A program made the translations under genes and the position numbers. Below are positions 1-61,400 of a DNA stretch of 64,000 bases, piece by piece; position 1 is the first letter of the stretch, and every line of letters begins with the position of its first letter. This stretch comes from Megalobrama amblycephala. Its lineage: Eukaryota; Chordata; Actinopteri; Cypriniformes; Xenocyprididae. The DNA is taken from the NCBI RefSeq assembly GCF_018812025.1, contig NC_063057.1, positions 18,686,638-18,750,637 of the forward strand. Reading direction: 5' to 3'. The notes under the pieces were generated by a model. The model ran no database searches. It was not told the DNA's origin and saw only the letters and a list, made by a program, of their open reading frames with translations.

Positions 1-599
1 TGATTTTTTTTTTCATATTCCTTATATTTCTGCCTTGTTGTAAATGGTACAACAACTGCTATTAATGGAATTGCTGATGTCAATTCTGGAAACAAATCTT
101 CATATAGTTGAGCTCTGCTGCATTAAAAGTACTAATACTTACAAGTACAAAAAAAAAACAAACAAACAAAAAAAAAAAAGTACAGCAGCTCTTTTAGGAC
201 ACTTAAGTCACATTTAAAATTAATAAACATCATTGCAATAGAAATAAATACCCAACAAACAATAGTTATAATAAAAAACAAACAAACATCAAACCATTGT
301 TTGCTTGAAAAGTGTTTGTATGCTATACTTCTTTAAAATAAGGCGATAGATACTATTTACACTAATTGTATATAGCAATTTGATGCTATTTACACTAAGT
401 GAAAATAGCAATATATTCTATTTACACCATGTAAAAGTATCAGTTCTTTGCAATAAGAGTAAATAGTAATTAGATACTATCTATACATTATATTGGCAGA
501 TACTATTTGCACCTCAGTATTTTTGTACATTAACAGGATGCATAATAATATCATAAAGTGTAAATGATTATATTTATAAAAATTATTAAAGGGATGCTG

Positions 600-930
600 C
601 CTTATTGGGAGAATAAAAACTCTCCTTACACCTTCCCCTAACCCTACCCAATAAACACTTTTAATATTATTAAACACTCGTTTGCAGTTTATTTTCATTT
701 TTATTGAAAATAAATGTGAGCTCGGCAAAAGGCAGATTCGAACCCACGTTGATCGCGTTAAAAGGAAAGTCTGCAAGCCTTACTCGCTACTGCAGCACCA
801 CTGAAGAAGTTGAATTACACACATCTGTTTTAAAACTTGTCAACCAGACATTGGTGGGCGGAGCTAGTGCAAATAGTGTTCGCCAACTAGGGACGCTATT
901 TGCACTTAGTGTAAATAGACACTCTTAAAA
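600..930 (-). repeat. SINE-like repeat with tRNA-derived promoter remnant
   Basis: On the minus strand a perfect B-box GTTCGAATC lies at 735-743 and an A-box-like TAGCGAGTAAGG at 778-789, about 35 nt apart, as in a tRNA-derived Pol III head. It is embedded in a segment with repeated short motifs ending in TAGTGTAAATAG. A functional tRNA cannot be folded from it. Boundaries are approximate. Confidence 0.4.
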
Positions 931-1722
931 TAAATGCCTTTTGGTTTGATATTTTGTTATATAACCCTAAATACATGTTAAGGCCACTGTATGCCATTTT
1001 TAATTTGAAAAATAAAATAATAACAATGTATCACTGCATAAAGTTGGACACTGACCAATCACATGATAAATGTTGCTTGTCCTGCAGTGTCACATGATAT
1101 AATTCATTTGAAACCATACTTTTGTTATTCTATTATAATTATATACTTAGTTTTTTATAATAATAAAATATATTTAGAGGGAATATCTGTACCTTTAATA
1201 ATTTGTCTCATTGCAGGAGTATTAATTGATTAAAAATTGTGAAAACCCTCTGTTTAACTACTCAGTTCAACATCAAATTTATTTTCATCAGAATGTAACT
1301 GTTAGCTTTTTATAGTTGATTGTCCTTAATGATTATTGCAACTTCTGGTCATTGTGACTCCCAACACCCTTGTAATCATTACAAAGCACAGGCCTGGCCG
1401 TAACTTCCCCTGTCTGTCCTATAGAAGTGGACCATAACCATGCCATCTGTGCGGTGCCATCTGCTGAGACGACAAAATGGGTCATTCCAATTGTTCTGTG
1501 TGCCACCCATATTTTAACCACAAAGCCAACTGTGTTCGCAAGTTCCGTCGTTACCAACACAATTTAACAGAACTTACCTAATTATGTTTTTGAGAAACGC
1601 ATCCTAGGTCAGCTCATTTTGAGTTAACTTGAATTAGTGGCACTAGGAATAACTTTGTGTCTTTTCTCAAACTTTGTGTCTTTTCTGTAACTTTCTCAAA
1701 CGTTCCTTAATTGGTTTGTTAA

Positions 1723-2683
1723 AGGTGCCATCGAACGTTTTTTTTTTTTTTACAAGATGTAATATAAGTCTAAGGTGTCCCCTGAATGTGTCTGTGAAGT
1801 TTCAGCTCAAAAGACCCCATAGATTTTTTTTTAATTAATTTTTTTAACTGCCTATTTTGGGGCATCACTAACTATGCACCGATTCATGCTGCGGCCCCTT
1901 TAATTCCTCACGCTCCCCGCCCACATAGCTCGCGCTTGCCTTAAACAGCATAAACAAAGTTCATACAGCTAATATAACCCTTAAAATGGATCTTTACAAA
2001 GTGTTCGTCATGCAGCATGTCTAATCACGTAAGTACGGTATTTATTTGAATATTTACATTTGATTCTGAATGTGTTTGATGGTGCTCCGTGGCTAAAGCT
2101 AACATTACACACTGTTGGAGAGATTTATAAAGAATGAAGTTTATGAATTATACAGACTGCAAGTGTTTAAACATGAAAATAACAACAGTCTTGTCTCCGT
2201 GAATACAGTAATAAACAATGGTAACTTTAACCACATTTAACAGTATATTAGCAACATGCTAACGAAACATTTAGAAAGACAATTTACAAATATCACTAAA
2301 AATATCATGTTATCATGGATCATGTCAGTTATTATCGCTCCATCTGCCATTTTTCGCTATTGTTCTTGCTTGCTTACCTAGTCTGATGATTCAGCTGTGC
2401 ACAGATCCAGACGTTAATACTGGCTGCCCTTGTCTAATGCCTTGAACATGGGCTGGCGTATGCAAATATTGGGGGCGTACATATTAATGATCCCGACTGT
2501 TGCATCACAGTCGGTGTTATGTTGAGATTCGCCTGTTATTCGGAGGTCTTTTAAAACAAATGAGATTTATATAAGGAGGAGGAAACAATGGTGTTTGAGA
2601 CTCACTGTATGTCATTTCCATGTACTGAACTCTTGTTATTTAACTATGCCAAGATAAATTCAATTTTTAATTCTAGGGCACCT
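1723..2683. mobile_element. Non-autonomous TTAA-flanked DNA transposon, copy 1
   Basis: 961 bp, ends AGGTGCC and GGCACCT, flanked by TTAA at 1719-1722 and 2684-2687. It is closely similar over its whole length to the copy at 16208-17174. No transposase frame. Because the ends read TTAAAGGTGCC, a TA duplication (Tc1/mariner style) cannot be told from a TTAA duplication (piggyBac style). Confidence 0.8.
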
Positions 2684-3682
2684 TTAAACTATTGTCAGCA
2701 TGGTTGAACAGGAATGCTTTCAATCACGCTAAAAAGTACCAGCTGTACGTAATTAATGTCAAGTATTAAGACACAAAAACAGCATTGTAAGTTAACTGAA
2801 ATTTTAACAAAGAAAGTCTGTTGCAGATACATTGAGAAGTTTCTTGATGTGTCAGTACGCTATGGGGGTGACCATGTGATATTAGTCAAACAATAACAGT
2901 CATCTTGCACAATACAAAACTCACACCAAATGTACAGTGAATGTAGTCATCTTCACATGCTTCACAAGGAAGACATTTGATGTCACAATCAGAACTTGGC
3001 AGTGCAGATGAAGTAGATTAAATACATATTCCAGGTTCAGTGCAAGTTAAGCTCAGTCAACAACATTTGTGGCATAACGTTGATTACAACAACAAAAAAA
3101 TCAGTGAAAATGTAAAGTTTCATTTGTTAAAAGCACTTTCAGTAATTCTTCTGTAAAAATGTATGTATTAGTTTAGTTATGAAGTTGTTCCTGTCATGTT
3201 TACCAACTTATAGGATTTTTGGTTGTACATTGTCATTTCAACAAAGTTGTAAAATTGGATTTGACTTTACACAGAAAATGTAAGTAACTAAAAGTACGCT
3301 TGATATGATTAAAATCATATTAACATGCATTCGATTATGTCTATAGTATTGAAGTATTTTAACATTTACAGATTGGCCTCATTTACTTGAGGCATTGTAA
3401 GTGCCTCACTTTTTTAACAAAAACAAGGGACAAGTCTAATTATTATTGTGGTAAAATAAAACATTACGCCACAAGTGTTATCAATGCATTGAGCCTTTAC
3501 AGGAATGTTCATGCTGTCATTTACCACAGAAAATATTTTTGACAGTAATGCTTTTACAATGCAAGTCTATGAGGCAACACATTTCACAAGATTAAAATAC
3601 TCAGTTTCGATAGTATCGCCACAAAACACAATAGAGAATGGACTATTACTTCTAAATTAGGATTTTTTTGATGTTTGATTAT

Positions 3683-4224
3683 GGTTCCATTCACACTAGT
3701 GCGTTTTTGTTTTAAAAAGTTGTTTTAAAATGAAAACGATCCTCGTCTACACTGGCCTTTCCACAGCATTCCAGAAACGATTCCCGTCTACACTACACGA
3801 CCGAAAATGCACGTCACATGACCATTCACGCACACTGGACATGCGCGAACAAGTGTAAACAGTTGCCTCTTGCGTATGTAGGCAGCTACGGTATTAAAAA
3901 TATGCAGAGTTTAACTGCACAATGGCTGCTAAAAATGACAACAAAGCCAGCAAAGATTGCAGTTCAGTCTCCATGTTTATGAACACAGTCGTCAAAGATA
4001 CGCAGAGCGAACGTGGGCAGCCACGCCATCGTTTTCAAAAGTCTTTGTTTTGGTACGTTTACACTGAAACGCAACCCCAGCGTTTTCAAACTAAAACTGT
4101 GTCTGCAGCATTTTCAAAAGTCTCCATTTTCAAGGGTCGAACGCGCCGGCGCAGAGTAAACGACAGGTGTAACCGTAGCAAAACTTGTGCGTTTTAAAAC
4201 AAAAACACACTAGTGTAAACAGGG
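3683..4224. mobile_element. Short element with CACTAGTG inverted ends
   Basis: Starts CATTCACACTAGTGCG and ends ACACACTAGTGTAAAC, imperfect inverted ends about 540 bp apart, with repeated GTCTACACT and CGTTTTCAAA motifs inside. A 91-codon frame within has no recognisable domain. Family not assigned. Confidence 0.45.
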
Positions 4225-5714
4225 CCTATAAGTGGACCTCAGAGAACATTATAAAATTTTAAACAACAACAAAGATTCAGTTCATGACCCCTTTAATGTT
4301 TATCCTGTGCAGTGTTTTGCCTCATAGACCTCTATTGAAAGAGCATTAGTGTAAACACAATTCTGTTTGTTTTTACAAACTGAGGGACGAGGCGAGAAAA
4401 AATATTTTCTATGGTAATTGACAGCGTGTCACGGATCCAGGAGAACAAGAGATGAGCATTGACTAACTCTGGAGGCCTTTCTCTGGGTCTGTGCCAGATA
4501 TTCAGCTGCCTGGAATTGGAGGTTCCTCACGTTTTTCAGGCCACTGCAGATAATTGAGTTTTAACAAGCTAGATGAGTAGAAAATAAAGTAAGCGACGTG
4601 AGTGAGGTCAACTGGGGAATAAATCCTCAAATATCCTATAAAGATCTTCAATTTTAGTCTCATTACAGGGAAATATACCTGTACAACTCAACTGGGGAAT
4701 GTTGATTCAAGTGACTGAACATACCGCATGACTATCCACGTTCCATGACATAAAAGTCACATGAAAACCCTGAATAAGTTTTGCTTTAGTTACATAATCT
4801 CATAGAAATGTATAATGATCATTAAGTAAATTCCAAGAGTCTCAAATATATTACACATAAGATACTAACTACAAACTCAGCCATTACTGTAAGAGGAAAC
4901 ACACACACAGCACTAACTAAACATATTGTTGTGTTCAAAAACAACACCAAAATGATATAAAATAAATATAAATAAATAAATAAATAAAGACCAGTGGAAA
5001 TATAGTGGCCCATCTTTTATGTGATCTGCACAAAATTCAGTTCAATTACACTCATTTGTTTTCCTCTTTTGTTTATGATAAAGTTCTATCAATTCCATAA
5101 AGCCCAGGGTTATTAACTAAAACTAAAACCATTAAAAAAAAGTGTTACTTGAAATAAATTGTAACTTATTTTATTTCAGTTTCTAAATATAAATAAAACT
5201 AAAACTGAAATAAAATTAATAAATACTATATAGACATTAAAAAATAAAATAAAGACAAACACACAAATAATAACTGAATCATTTTACAAAATTCAACAAA
5301 ATTAAAATGGAAAATATATTTTAAAAAAAATCAAAATATTAACAAAAACTACAGGTCTTTTTAATAATTGAACACTGTACAATAAACAATGTATTCTCAA
5401 TAACATCATTATTAAATAAAATTAAAAAATTGAAGAAACTTTCTGGTTTTAATATATGAAGTTCAGTTCTGTTTAGCAATATGTTCTTCATTTGTAAGTC
5501 ATTTTGGATAAAAACATCTGATAAGGAATACAATGTAGATGTATGTTATATAAATGCGTGTTAGAAACAAACAAAAGTATAAAGAGACCCCGGGTAAAGG
5601 AACGTTTCACACTTGTAACAGAGTTTGAGGATAACATTGTCAAATGCTGACAGAAAATGCATCAGTTTTATTCTTACCTTTATAATCAGAAAAGTCCATT
5701 CAGGAAAAACTTAA

Positions 5715-6229
5715 AGGATTAGTTCACTTTCAAATAAATTTTTCCTGATAATTTACTCACCCCCATGTCATCCAAGATGTTCATGTCTTTCTTCAGTCGA
5801 AAAGAAATTAAGGTTTTTGATGAAAACATTCCAGGATTATTCTCCTTATAGTGGACTTCAGCGGCCTCCAAATGGTTGAAGGTCAAAATTAGCTTCAATG
5901 CAGCTTCAAAGGGCTTTAAACGATACCAGACGAGGAATAAGGGTCTTATCTAGCGAAACGATCAGTCATTTTCCAAAAAACAAATGCTTTATAAACACAA
6001 ATGATCACCTCGCAAGTGCTTCCCCCAGACCGCCTTCCGTATTCTTCAAAAAGCTTACGCTGTATGTCCTACACCTTCCCTATTCAACTTACGGAATGAA
6101 CGCGGCGCCAGTTCCGTTTTTTTCTGTAAAATGAATAGGGAAGGTGTAGGACATAAAGCATAAGCTTTTTGAAGAATACAGTTGACATGGGTAAATTACC
6201 AGGAAATTACGTGAAAGTGAACTACTCCT
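5715..6229. mobile_element. TTAA-flanked MITE (AGGATTAGTTCAC family)
   Basis: Starts AGGATTAGTTCACTTTCA and ends with the imperfect inverse GTGAACTACTCCT, with TTAA at 5711-5714 and 6230-6233. Related copies lie at 23949-26156 and 51947-52475. Confidence 0.7.
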
Positions 6230-6365
6230 TTAACACATTCAGCAATAATAATATGAGGATGCGGAAAGCTGGAACCTTAATGTAAATAGGTCACGTGCTG
6301 CTTTCGTCCAATCAATGACACTGACATCGCAAATATTCAAATAAGAACGTTAATCCAGTAAAGAG

Positions 6366-6880
6366 CAGTGTTGCCAACTTAGCGACTTTGTCGCTAGATT
6401 TAGCGACTTTTCAGACCCCTTTGGCGACAATTTTTCAAAAAAGCGCCTAGCGACAAATCTAGCGACTTTTTGGACAAACCTCAGTACCTTTTCAAATGTC
6501 ACCAGCACTGTCCTGTGAGCGCGAGGTCTTGCTTTCCCGCTGCCGTCACACCTCTCTTAGCGTCTACTCTGTTCATTGAATGGCTGAGAGAAGCAGCAGC
6601 ACCGTTGAGTGCACGGCATCTGACAGACGTGAATGAGCGAGTACACACGAGCACACAGTGTTGCCACGGACCAAATACTATTTCTGATTCTCCTTTGTTT
6701 TATATTTAAAGAATTTAGTTTGGTGGTTTTGATTTCCATTTTTCTCGTGTGCTTATTATCACTTTTATTACTCACTATCACAGAGCTTTAGTTCATCCAG
6801 TTTCCGAACTCTGAATTCATTTAATTTACAAATGTATAAAAATGTCGTTCATTATATCACACGCGTTTTGTTGCTGGACC

Positions 6881-6939
<59 letters not shown>

Positions 6940-7147
6940 CAGCTTTATTTGACATTCGGCTATATTATATTGTATTAAAATACAGTATGTGAGCACGGAT
7001 TAGGAGAGGAAACATTAGGCAGGCAGAATGCAACCGAGTTGATGACGTCACGAATATGCTAATTTATGCATGACGTCATCTAGCGACATTTAGCGACTTT
7101 TTGGGCAGGCTTTAGCTACTTTCCTTTGAAAATAGTTGGCAACAGTG
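6366..7147. mobile_element. hAT-like non-autonomous element with 8-bp TSD
   Basis: Terminal repeats CAGTGTTGCCAACT and its inverse with one mismatch. The 8-bp duplication GTAAAGAG is perfect at 6358-6365 and 7148-7155. Inside are repeated TAGCGAC motifs and a poly-A/TA tract (about 6879-6935). No transposase frame. Confidence 0.85.
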
Positions 7148-9154
7148 GTAAAGAGCTTTTCACACTGCTCAACCCCGAGTTATCGTCGTTCTAAACACCG
7201 CTTTTAACCTTGAGTAAAGGAATGTTTCACACTTGTAAAGCAGGGTTAGCACCGCTTTTTCCCCGGGGTTATGAAACCTTGGTCTAGAGCAGGGTTAGCA
7301 TCGCTTTTGCAGTGCCAAACACTGTACAGTGTGAAACGGAGCGGTGTTAGAATGTTAAGACTAGATGCTCAGCAACCGACAACCAATTTGCGTGCCTCAT
7401 AATAACGTGCTTTGGACAGTAAAGGAAACACTGCGTGTTGTATAAACAGCAGTTTGAGTTTGAAAAATGTCAAACGGCGGCAGTAAACGTGACAACTGCA
7501 GTGAAGAAGAGAGTTTAAGTCTTACCTTTATAGTCTGAAAAAGTCAAATTTCAACGTTCGTCCAATCAGTGAAACTGACTCCGCAAATAACGATGTCAAC
7601 CCAGGGTTTAGGTTAGGAATAGTGTAAAATGTCCATTTATAAATATCCAGGATTAATTGTTAAATATAAGCAGTGTGAAACGTGAAGCAAGAAAACCCAG
7701 GATTCTGTTTACCCGGGGTTTACAATGACCCAGGGTTAACTATTTCAAGTGTAAAAAGCCCTAATAATGAATATATTTATATCACTTGCCAATATGACAT
7801 GGTTTGACGGATCAATTTTTTCCCTTCTGAAATCAATCAAGCAATAAAATGCTCACATTTACTTTTTCCACAGCCTTGTTTACTTGTATATGAATCATTA
7901 ATCACATGACTGGGGTGAAATAGTGTGAAATATGACGTGACATACCTACAGGGTTGCAACAGGTTGCCCTGCTGGTGCAAAACGGAAAGTACTGAATCTA
8001 TTTGTTTCTATAATTACCTTGGATTCTCATCTTTGTCCTGCTTTTAAAACGGGAAACACTCCAACTGATATTTTCCACATTAGTTTTGGTCAAGATGAAT
8101 CCCATTAGACCAGTGAGCTTTGAGGTAGAACCAGAAGAATGAAGAGGACTCAAATGGAAAAATACAGAAGAAAAGTAAAGTCCCATTGCATGACTATGTG
8201 CAATTACTGCCCGTTCAGCCTCTTATCCTCAAAGAATTATTGCATTATTTGAGCTCTTCATGCCACAATGAGAACATGCAGCATTTAGTGCCAAGCACAT
8301 TTATCAATGCAGTCTCACAAGAAGTCTGGAACTGACTTTGCTATTGTGGTTCTGAGAGAAATACTAAAAGTAATTGAAGGGACAATTCAAAACGGAAAAT
8401 GCCGTTTACACACCCTCAATATGGTTTCATGGAAGAATGTCACACGTTTTTATATTTTAATGATGAGAGAACTGTCATTTCTGGATTAACTATCCCTTTC
8501 ATTTGAGATGTTTCAGTTTTATCTGGCTTTATCTTTGGATAAATGCCTTTGCATGAGAACGTTCAGTAACTTCAAGCCCCAGAGGAAGAAGCAAACAAAA
8601 CATACTACTAGCAGGGTTCACAGAGAGAAATGCAAGCGTTATGTAAGATCAGGGAAAATAAACAAGAAGAAGAAGAAAAAAAAAAAAAAAAACTTGCGAC
8701 ACTCATCAAGCAACACTGTTCCAGCATTTCCTGTTAACGAGTGATAATTCTGAGCTCAGTCAGGCGCCATCTTGTGGTTCTGAAGCTGCTGTTCTTTTCA
8801 GTTGTTTGTATTGATATCCGATTTGCAGTAAGTTGAATTTCTCCTGCAAATGAAGTTGATAATTCAAAGAAACATAATAAACACAAATAATAATAATGTG
8901 TAAGATCCCTGATCAATTCAATTGTACTTCACCATTCAAGTAGTTTGGGTATTAATAGGGGAAATATCAATATTCAACAACAAAATTTTTGTAAAAATTG
9001 GACTACGCTAAAAGATTATTCCTAAAATATTGTTCATTAGAATGGACAATGGTTCTGAACAGGGTAATCTGACAACAGTCGACTGGTTCTCACATCTAAA
9101 CACGCTCATTTCTTCACAGAATTAAGGAAAAAACAGGACAACAACTGCAAAGAG

Positions 9155-9580
9155 ATTTTTACAATGTACAAGTTTATTTTAATTAACTCTCAGTGGTTGG
9201 TAGTCACAGCACAGCTTGCACGGATGAAGCCACACATCTATTTTACAAGATGATGGGAAATTTAAAAAGGAAAAGAAAAAACAAAACAAAATTAAAAACC
9301 TAAACCAAAGAGGAGACAGCTGACAGTCCAACTACAGCGACATTTTTTTTCCGACTACAGTATTTTAAGTAAAAGGCCACTGAAATGCATAAAACGTGTT
9401 TCCGATGCATGGACTTCATCTGATGCGGTGGCAAAAGTTCGCTAAACCGGACAGCAAGACTCCTGACATGGCATTGACAGTGCATGTAGACATTGTAAAA
9501 AGGACTGGGTTAGCGATATCTAGGATCTTTTTAGTGACAACATCTTGGCTAATACTACAGCTTAAAAAAAAAGGAGGGGG

Positions 9581-9621
<41 letters not shown>

Positions 9622-10845
9622 ATTAAGGAGAAAAAAAGTAAAATGAGAAAAAAAAAAAAAAAAAAAAAATGAACAGCACTCTTCCAAAGATACTGAATAA
9701 AATGTGTGAAATGTAGTGAAGCATTTATATTATTATCTCACAATTTTACGTGAACACTTAAAACTGAGAAGAAAAACCTTCCCCTTGAAGAGGGCGGCTC
9801 TATTGTTATTTAATGACTTTTTCGACTATAAAAGAAGAAGGAAATAGTTAAAACACACTTTGTCCTCTGGAGTTGGTATATTTCAATAGTAACAGACAGG
9901 GAACCATAAACGCATGCCATGTGCTGGTCTCAAACAATACATACAGGTATATACAACTTCACTCAGTACCTGCTAAAACAACGTGAGGAGTACAAGATAT
10001 AAACCAACGACTACACTACAAACTCAAAGAAACGAGAGAAAGAAGTCGGGGGAGAGGAAGGAAACCGGGGTGAGCCACGCAAGTGGTGAGGAAGTGAACA
10101 TTTACTAGTGACAGACTCATTCTTAAAGCATTTGAATACGAAAGAAATGCATATATTGCACATAAGTGAAAGCTTCGATTTCACGAGGTCCACCTAATCG
10201 GTCAAGCCAGGGGTCCGTCGTCTCTCTCGGGCCGCGAGAGAGAGGAGGAAGTGTGCGGAGCGTGTGCGTGCGCCAACATCGTGGAATGCTGGGAAGTCTT
10301 CTGCTGAGAGACAGTGCCTCCGAGGCCGAGGCGGGACTTCTAGCGCAATGTGGAGGGGATGAGGACAGGAAGAGGAAATGGAAGGAGAGAGCTGCACACA
10401 TTGCATGACACATCTATACAGGAAGAAAGATAAAAGAGCGGAGCAAAAAAAAAAAAAGAAAGAAAAAAAAAAAAGATAGATCACAAAAAAAAGTGTGGCA
10501 CAAATAAAATCAGGTGTTCTGTGACAGCCAAGAGAAATTTGATGCAAGTGACATATGTACAACTAAGGCGTTATTGGTTAAATAGTTTTTCGAGGCTTTC
10601 CCCGCCCGCAAAGTGTTCAATGCCATTCTCTCGTCTAACGCTTTTCCTTAGTTCTGTAAACGCAGTGGTTCTGTGTGAGTGGTGAGGTGGGCGGACCGAA
10701 TGGGCGTTCGGTGGAGCGGAGAAGCGAGGGAAAGCTGGGGACTGAGAAACGGATGGGGAGACGGAGCCTTCTTGTCGCCGTTGTCTCGTATTAATATCTA
10801 GATGTGCAATACCGTTACTGCCGGAGGATGTAGGGAGGGTCTTTT
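9155..10845 (-). other. ppp1r12a: Probable 3' UTR of ppp1r12a
   Basis: About 1.7 kb from the stop to the first canonical AATAAA on this strand (9173-9178), followed by a T/G-rich stretch. It has oligo-A and oligo-T tracts (9584-9616, 9650-9669, 10445-10475 as A on the plus strand) but no transposon boundaries that I can see, unlike the DNA beyond 9150. The end is an estimate. Confidence 0.6.
9173..9178 (-). terminator. Polyadenylation signal AATAAA
   Basis: TTTATT on the plus strand, the first AATAAA reached after the conventional stop codon, with cleavage expected near 9150-9160. An ATTAAA variant at about 9812-9817 could give a shorter form. Confidence 0.6.
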
Positions 10846-58480
<47,635 letters not shown>

Positions 58481-61400
58481 CTGAAGAGAAAAAGAAAAAA
58501 AGACGACAGGAGTTAACATCTAAGCAAGAGTACCATCTAGACGTTAGCAGAATAGAACCTATTCACATCATTGACTTTCTCAACAGTATTCAAGCAGTAT
58601 AGCATTTTAGTTACCCAAGGTTTGGATTAAGAGCCTTAGCAAAACACATTTTCATAAACCCAAAAGTGAGCTTCAGGCTCAAACATTAATCTTCAGTGGG
58701 AACCTATTCCTCCAAACAAAGACACATTATGTCATCAGGTAACCAAAATCCCTTGAGGGAAATATGGAGGTCTGTAATTAAAGCATGTCACCACTCGATG
58801 AGACAAAAGAGCTCGACAGAGAATAGCGTTGTCACTGCCGATGACGATTTATAGACACTACTTTTCAAGTTTGAGGTCAATAAGATTTTTACTTAGATTA
58901 GATTGATCGTTTTATTCAGAAAAGGCACTGTAAAGACATGTATCATGGTTTACAAATATTAAGTAGAACAACCATTGTCAACAATTATTACTTGAGAAAC
59001 AAATCAGCATATTACAATGATTTCTGAAGGATCATGTGACACTGAAGACTAGAGTAATGATGCTGAAAATTCAGCTTTGCAATCGCAGAAATAAATTGCA
59101 TTCTTGTAATCTTGTGTGTTACCAATGCAGCCATTTTTTTTTTTTTGTGAAGGGTGCTTGAAAGCATGAAACATACTTGAACAGAGTGAAAAAACAAAAA
59201 TAAACTAATACTGAAAGAAAAATATTAACTTCACCAATTCAATACATTACTTTCTTCCTCCCTACACTTGGCAAACACAGTTTTAGGTCACGGCAATCAT
59301 GTTAACAACCTAATTTTCTTATATTTTGATGGGGCTTTTCAGTGCCCATTGTCAGACTAAAGTCAACCTTGAGTAGCGGCCAAACTCAGTTGTCCATGTG
59401 CTCCTCTCTAGAATGGTTGCCCGTAAAATCTCCTGGTCTTACGGCTGGTTGCCTTGTCAGTACCATAGACAAAGCGGGAAACACAAAAACCAGTCTCACG
59501 TTCAGGGCACATGACTATCTGGTTGAAATCCTTGCCCAAATTTGGGCTGTTTACAGTACTGCAGTAGAAACGTGTGGGCCTCTACGCTCTTATCAGGGCC
59601 TTTAGTGGTAGAGGAAACCAGGACTGTCCAAACAGCTAGCTTACAGGCTTTCTGAATACCTTTTACAGGTTTGATGCAGCTTTTTATTGGTCTTTTTATT
59701 TTTTATGGAATATTTCAGTTTATCATCAAAATGTATTTATGCACACCATTATTATTTTTTAAAATTCATATGCCCACATAATCTTAAATTATAAACATTA
59801 ACTTGCCCTTGCAACAACATATCTTCCTGATGACACCGGCACCAGCATGAGGGCAGAACAATATTCCTTAAAACCTGTCACTCACATATGAGATTACCAA
59901 AATTATAAATCCAATGATCCAATCAATTTCCAATGGACAAAATCAATATGGCGGAATATGTCCCACCTTCTAAATAATAGAGCCGATCGCTGATTGATAA
60001 TGTCATTGAGTCACTGCAGCTGCCCACAGAAACCTGAGACTCACACTTAGGACTGCACATGCACATTGGCTTGTCTAGCCTGAAAAATACACTTTTTTAA
60101 CGCTATTTGGGCATAAGAAACAACATTAATGGGACAGATCATGTCAGATTTTGTTGCTGATTTGAAATATGTTATTTAATTGTGAGTGCGAGTTGAGATT
60201 TCAGGATTCCCCCATTCAGAAAGATAGGACTTGGTCTTGGATGCCCGAAATAGCTGCCCGGAGGTGTTGCAAATATGGCCGCCGAGTGAACAGACTTTCC
60301 TTGAAAGGGACTTTGGTTTTACTCAGATATACGTAACAATAGGGGAGAAAAGCCAAATACAATTACTGTTTCATGCCAACTTTAAATTAGCCAACTGGGA
60401 TGGAACATGTGAGAAATTTAATAAAAATTAATTGATAAAAAATGAATTAAAAATGAAAATACTTTTAGTTGAGTTCAGTCTGCCTGTTAAATCCACGAAT
60501 GTCCTCAAAGCCATTTCACTGGCTTAATTAACTATTAATTGGTACTCAATTCTGTGCCTGATTTGAAATCCAACAAAATAAAATATAAAATGATATAAAT
60601 AAAAAAAACTGATGGTGTCGTCTGAATTGTAATTATGACCATTAATTAGTATACATATAAGCAAAGCTATAATTTACAAACATTTTAGCTAGCTAAATGT
60701 ATGCAAATATAACGGTTTTAGCATACGTTTAGCTAGCTAACATACCGCTACCCGATTAGCCTTCTAACTTAACCTATACCCTACCCAAATGTTCAATTAA
60801 ATGTTTTACACTTTTTTTATTTGATTAGGCTACATCCTGTAGTCCTAGGCAGAATCAACTCAATAGGAAGATCAAAACGAACTGACAACGACCCTTAAAT
60901 CAACAAGTAATCACAATTAGATCCCACAAGCCTTCGGCAGAGTATATAGTTATAGTTATCAACAAAGTTTTTCTGTTGATTTAGACAAAAGTAATAACAT
61001 GGTTCACTAAACAAGTTTGACCAATTAAGAGTGACTCAAAACATTCAAGGCTAATTAAGTGAGTCATTAAAAACAACCAGCTCATAAGAGCCGTTGTGAA
61101 AATGAAACAAAAGAAAGATGCGTCATTGTAATTTTGTCATTCTAGTTAATCAACTTGATACAAAATGTGTTTACTCTGGGGACTTGTCATGGGCACCCAA
61201 ATATGGCCCAACGTCTTATGTCATTCCCTGCCTCGAGATAATATGTGTCCTACCCAGTCCCCTTAAGGCAAGCGAGCATTCCCTCTGGCCTCAAAACACG
61301 CCATGTTTATTATAAGCCTAACCCAGCAATTCCCACAGCCCAACAATGGCAATCCCATAATGGCTGTAATTGTTCAGGCCTGACAGGTGTGAGAGTCCGT

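Larger units (their letters stand above)
5586..7765. mobile_element. Composite nested transposon cluster
   Basis: An outer foldback-type repeat (left part from CCGGGTAAAGGAACG near 5588, right part ending GTGTAAAAAGCCC near 7762, sharing the TTTCACACTTGTAA motif) is interrupted by a TTAA element at 5715-6229 and by an hAT-like element at 6366-7147. Outer boundaries are approximate. Confidence 0.55.
1..9154. other. Downstream intergenic DNA, no recognisable gene
   Basis: No exon, RNA gene or conserved protein segment was found. The stretch holds a region rich in TATTTACACTA motifs (330-930), a TTAA-flanked element (1723-2683), a CACTAGTG-ended element (about 3683-4224), a nested cluster (about 5586-7765) and otherwise unassigned AT-rich sequence (2700-3670, 4230-5580, 7770-9150). 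Confidence 0.6.

Noticed and set aside
715..805. A functional tRNA gene
   Set aside because: The B-box is good, but the A-box is imperfect and the acceptor and anticodon stems do not pair.
1333..1560. 75-codon minus-strand frame with a protein-like composition
   Set aside because: No known domain, no splice partner found; could be a gene fragment but unsupported.
3922..4197. 91-codon plus-strand frame
   Set aside because: Within a repeat with CACTAGTG ends; no family recognised.
10123..10562. Overlapping 96- and 122-codon frames in the 3' UTR
   Set aside because: Ser/Arg/Phe-rich low-complexity translation, no splice context, lies after the gene's stop codon.
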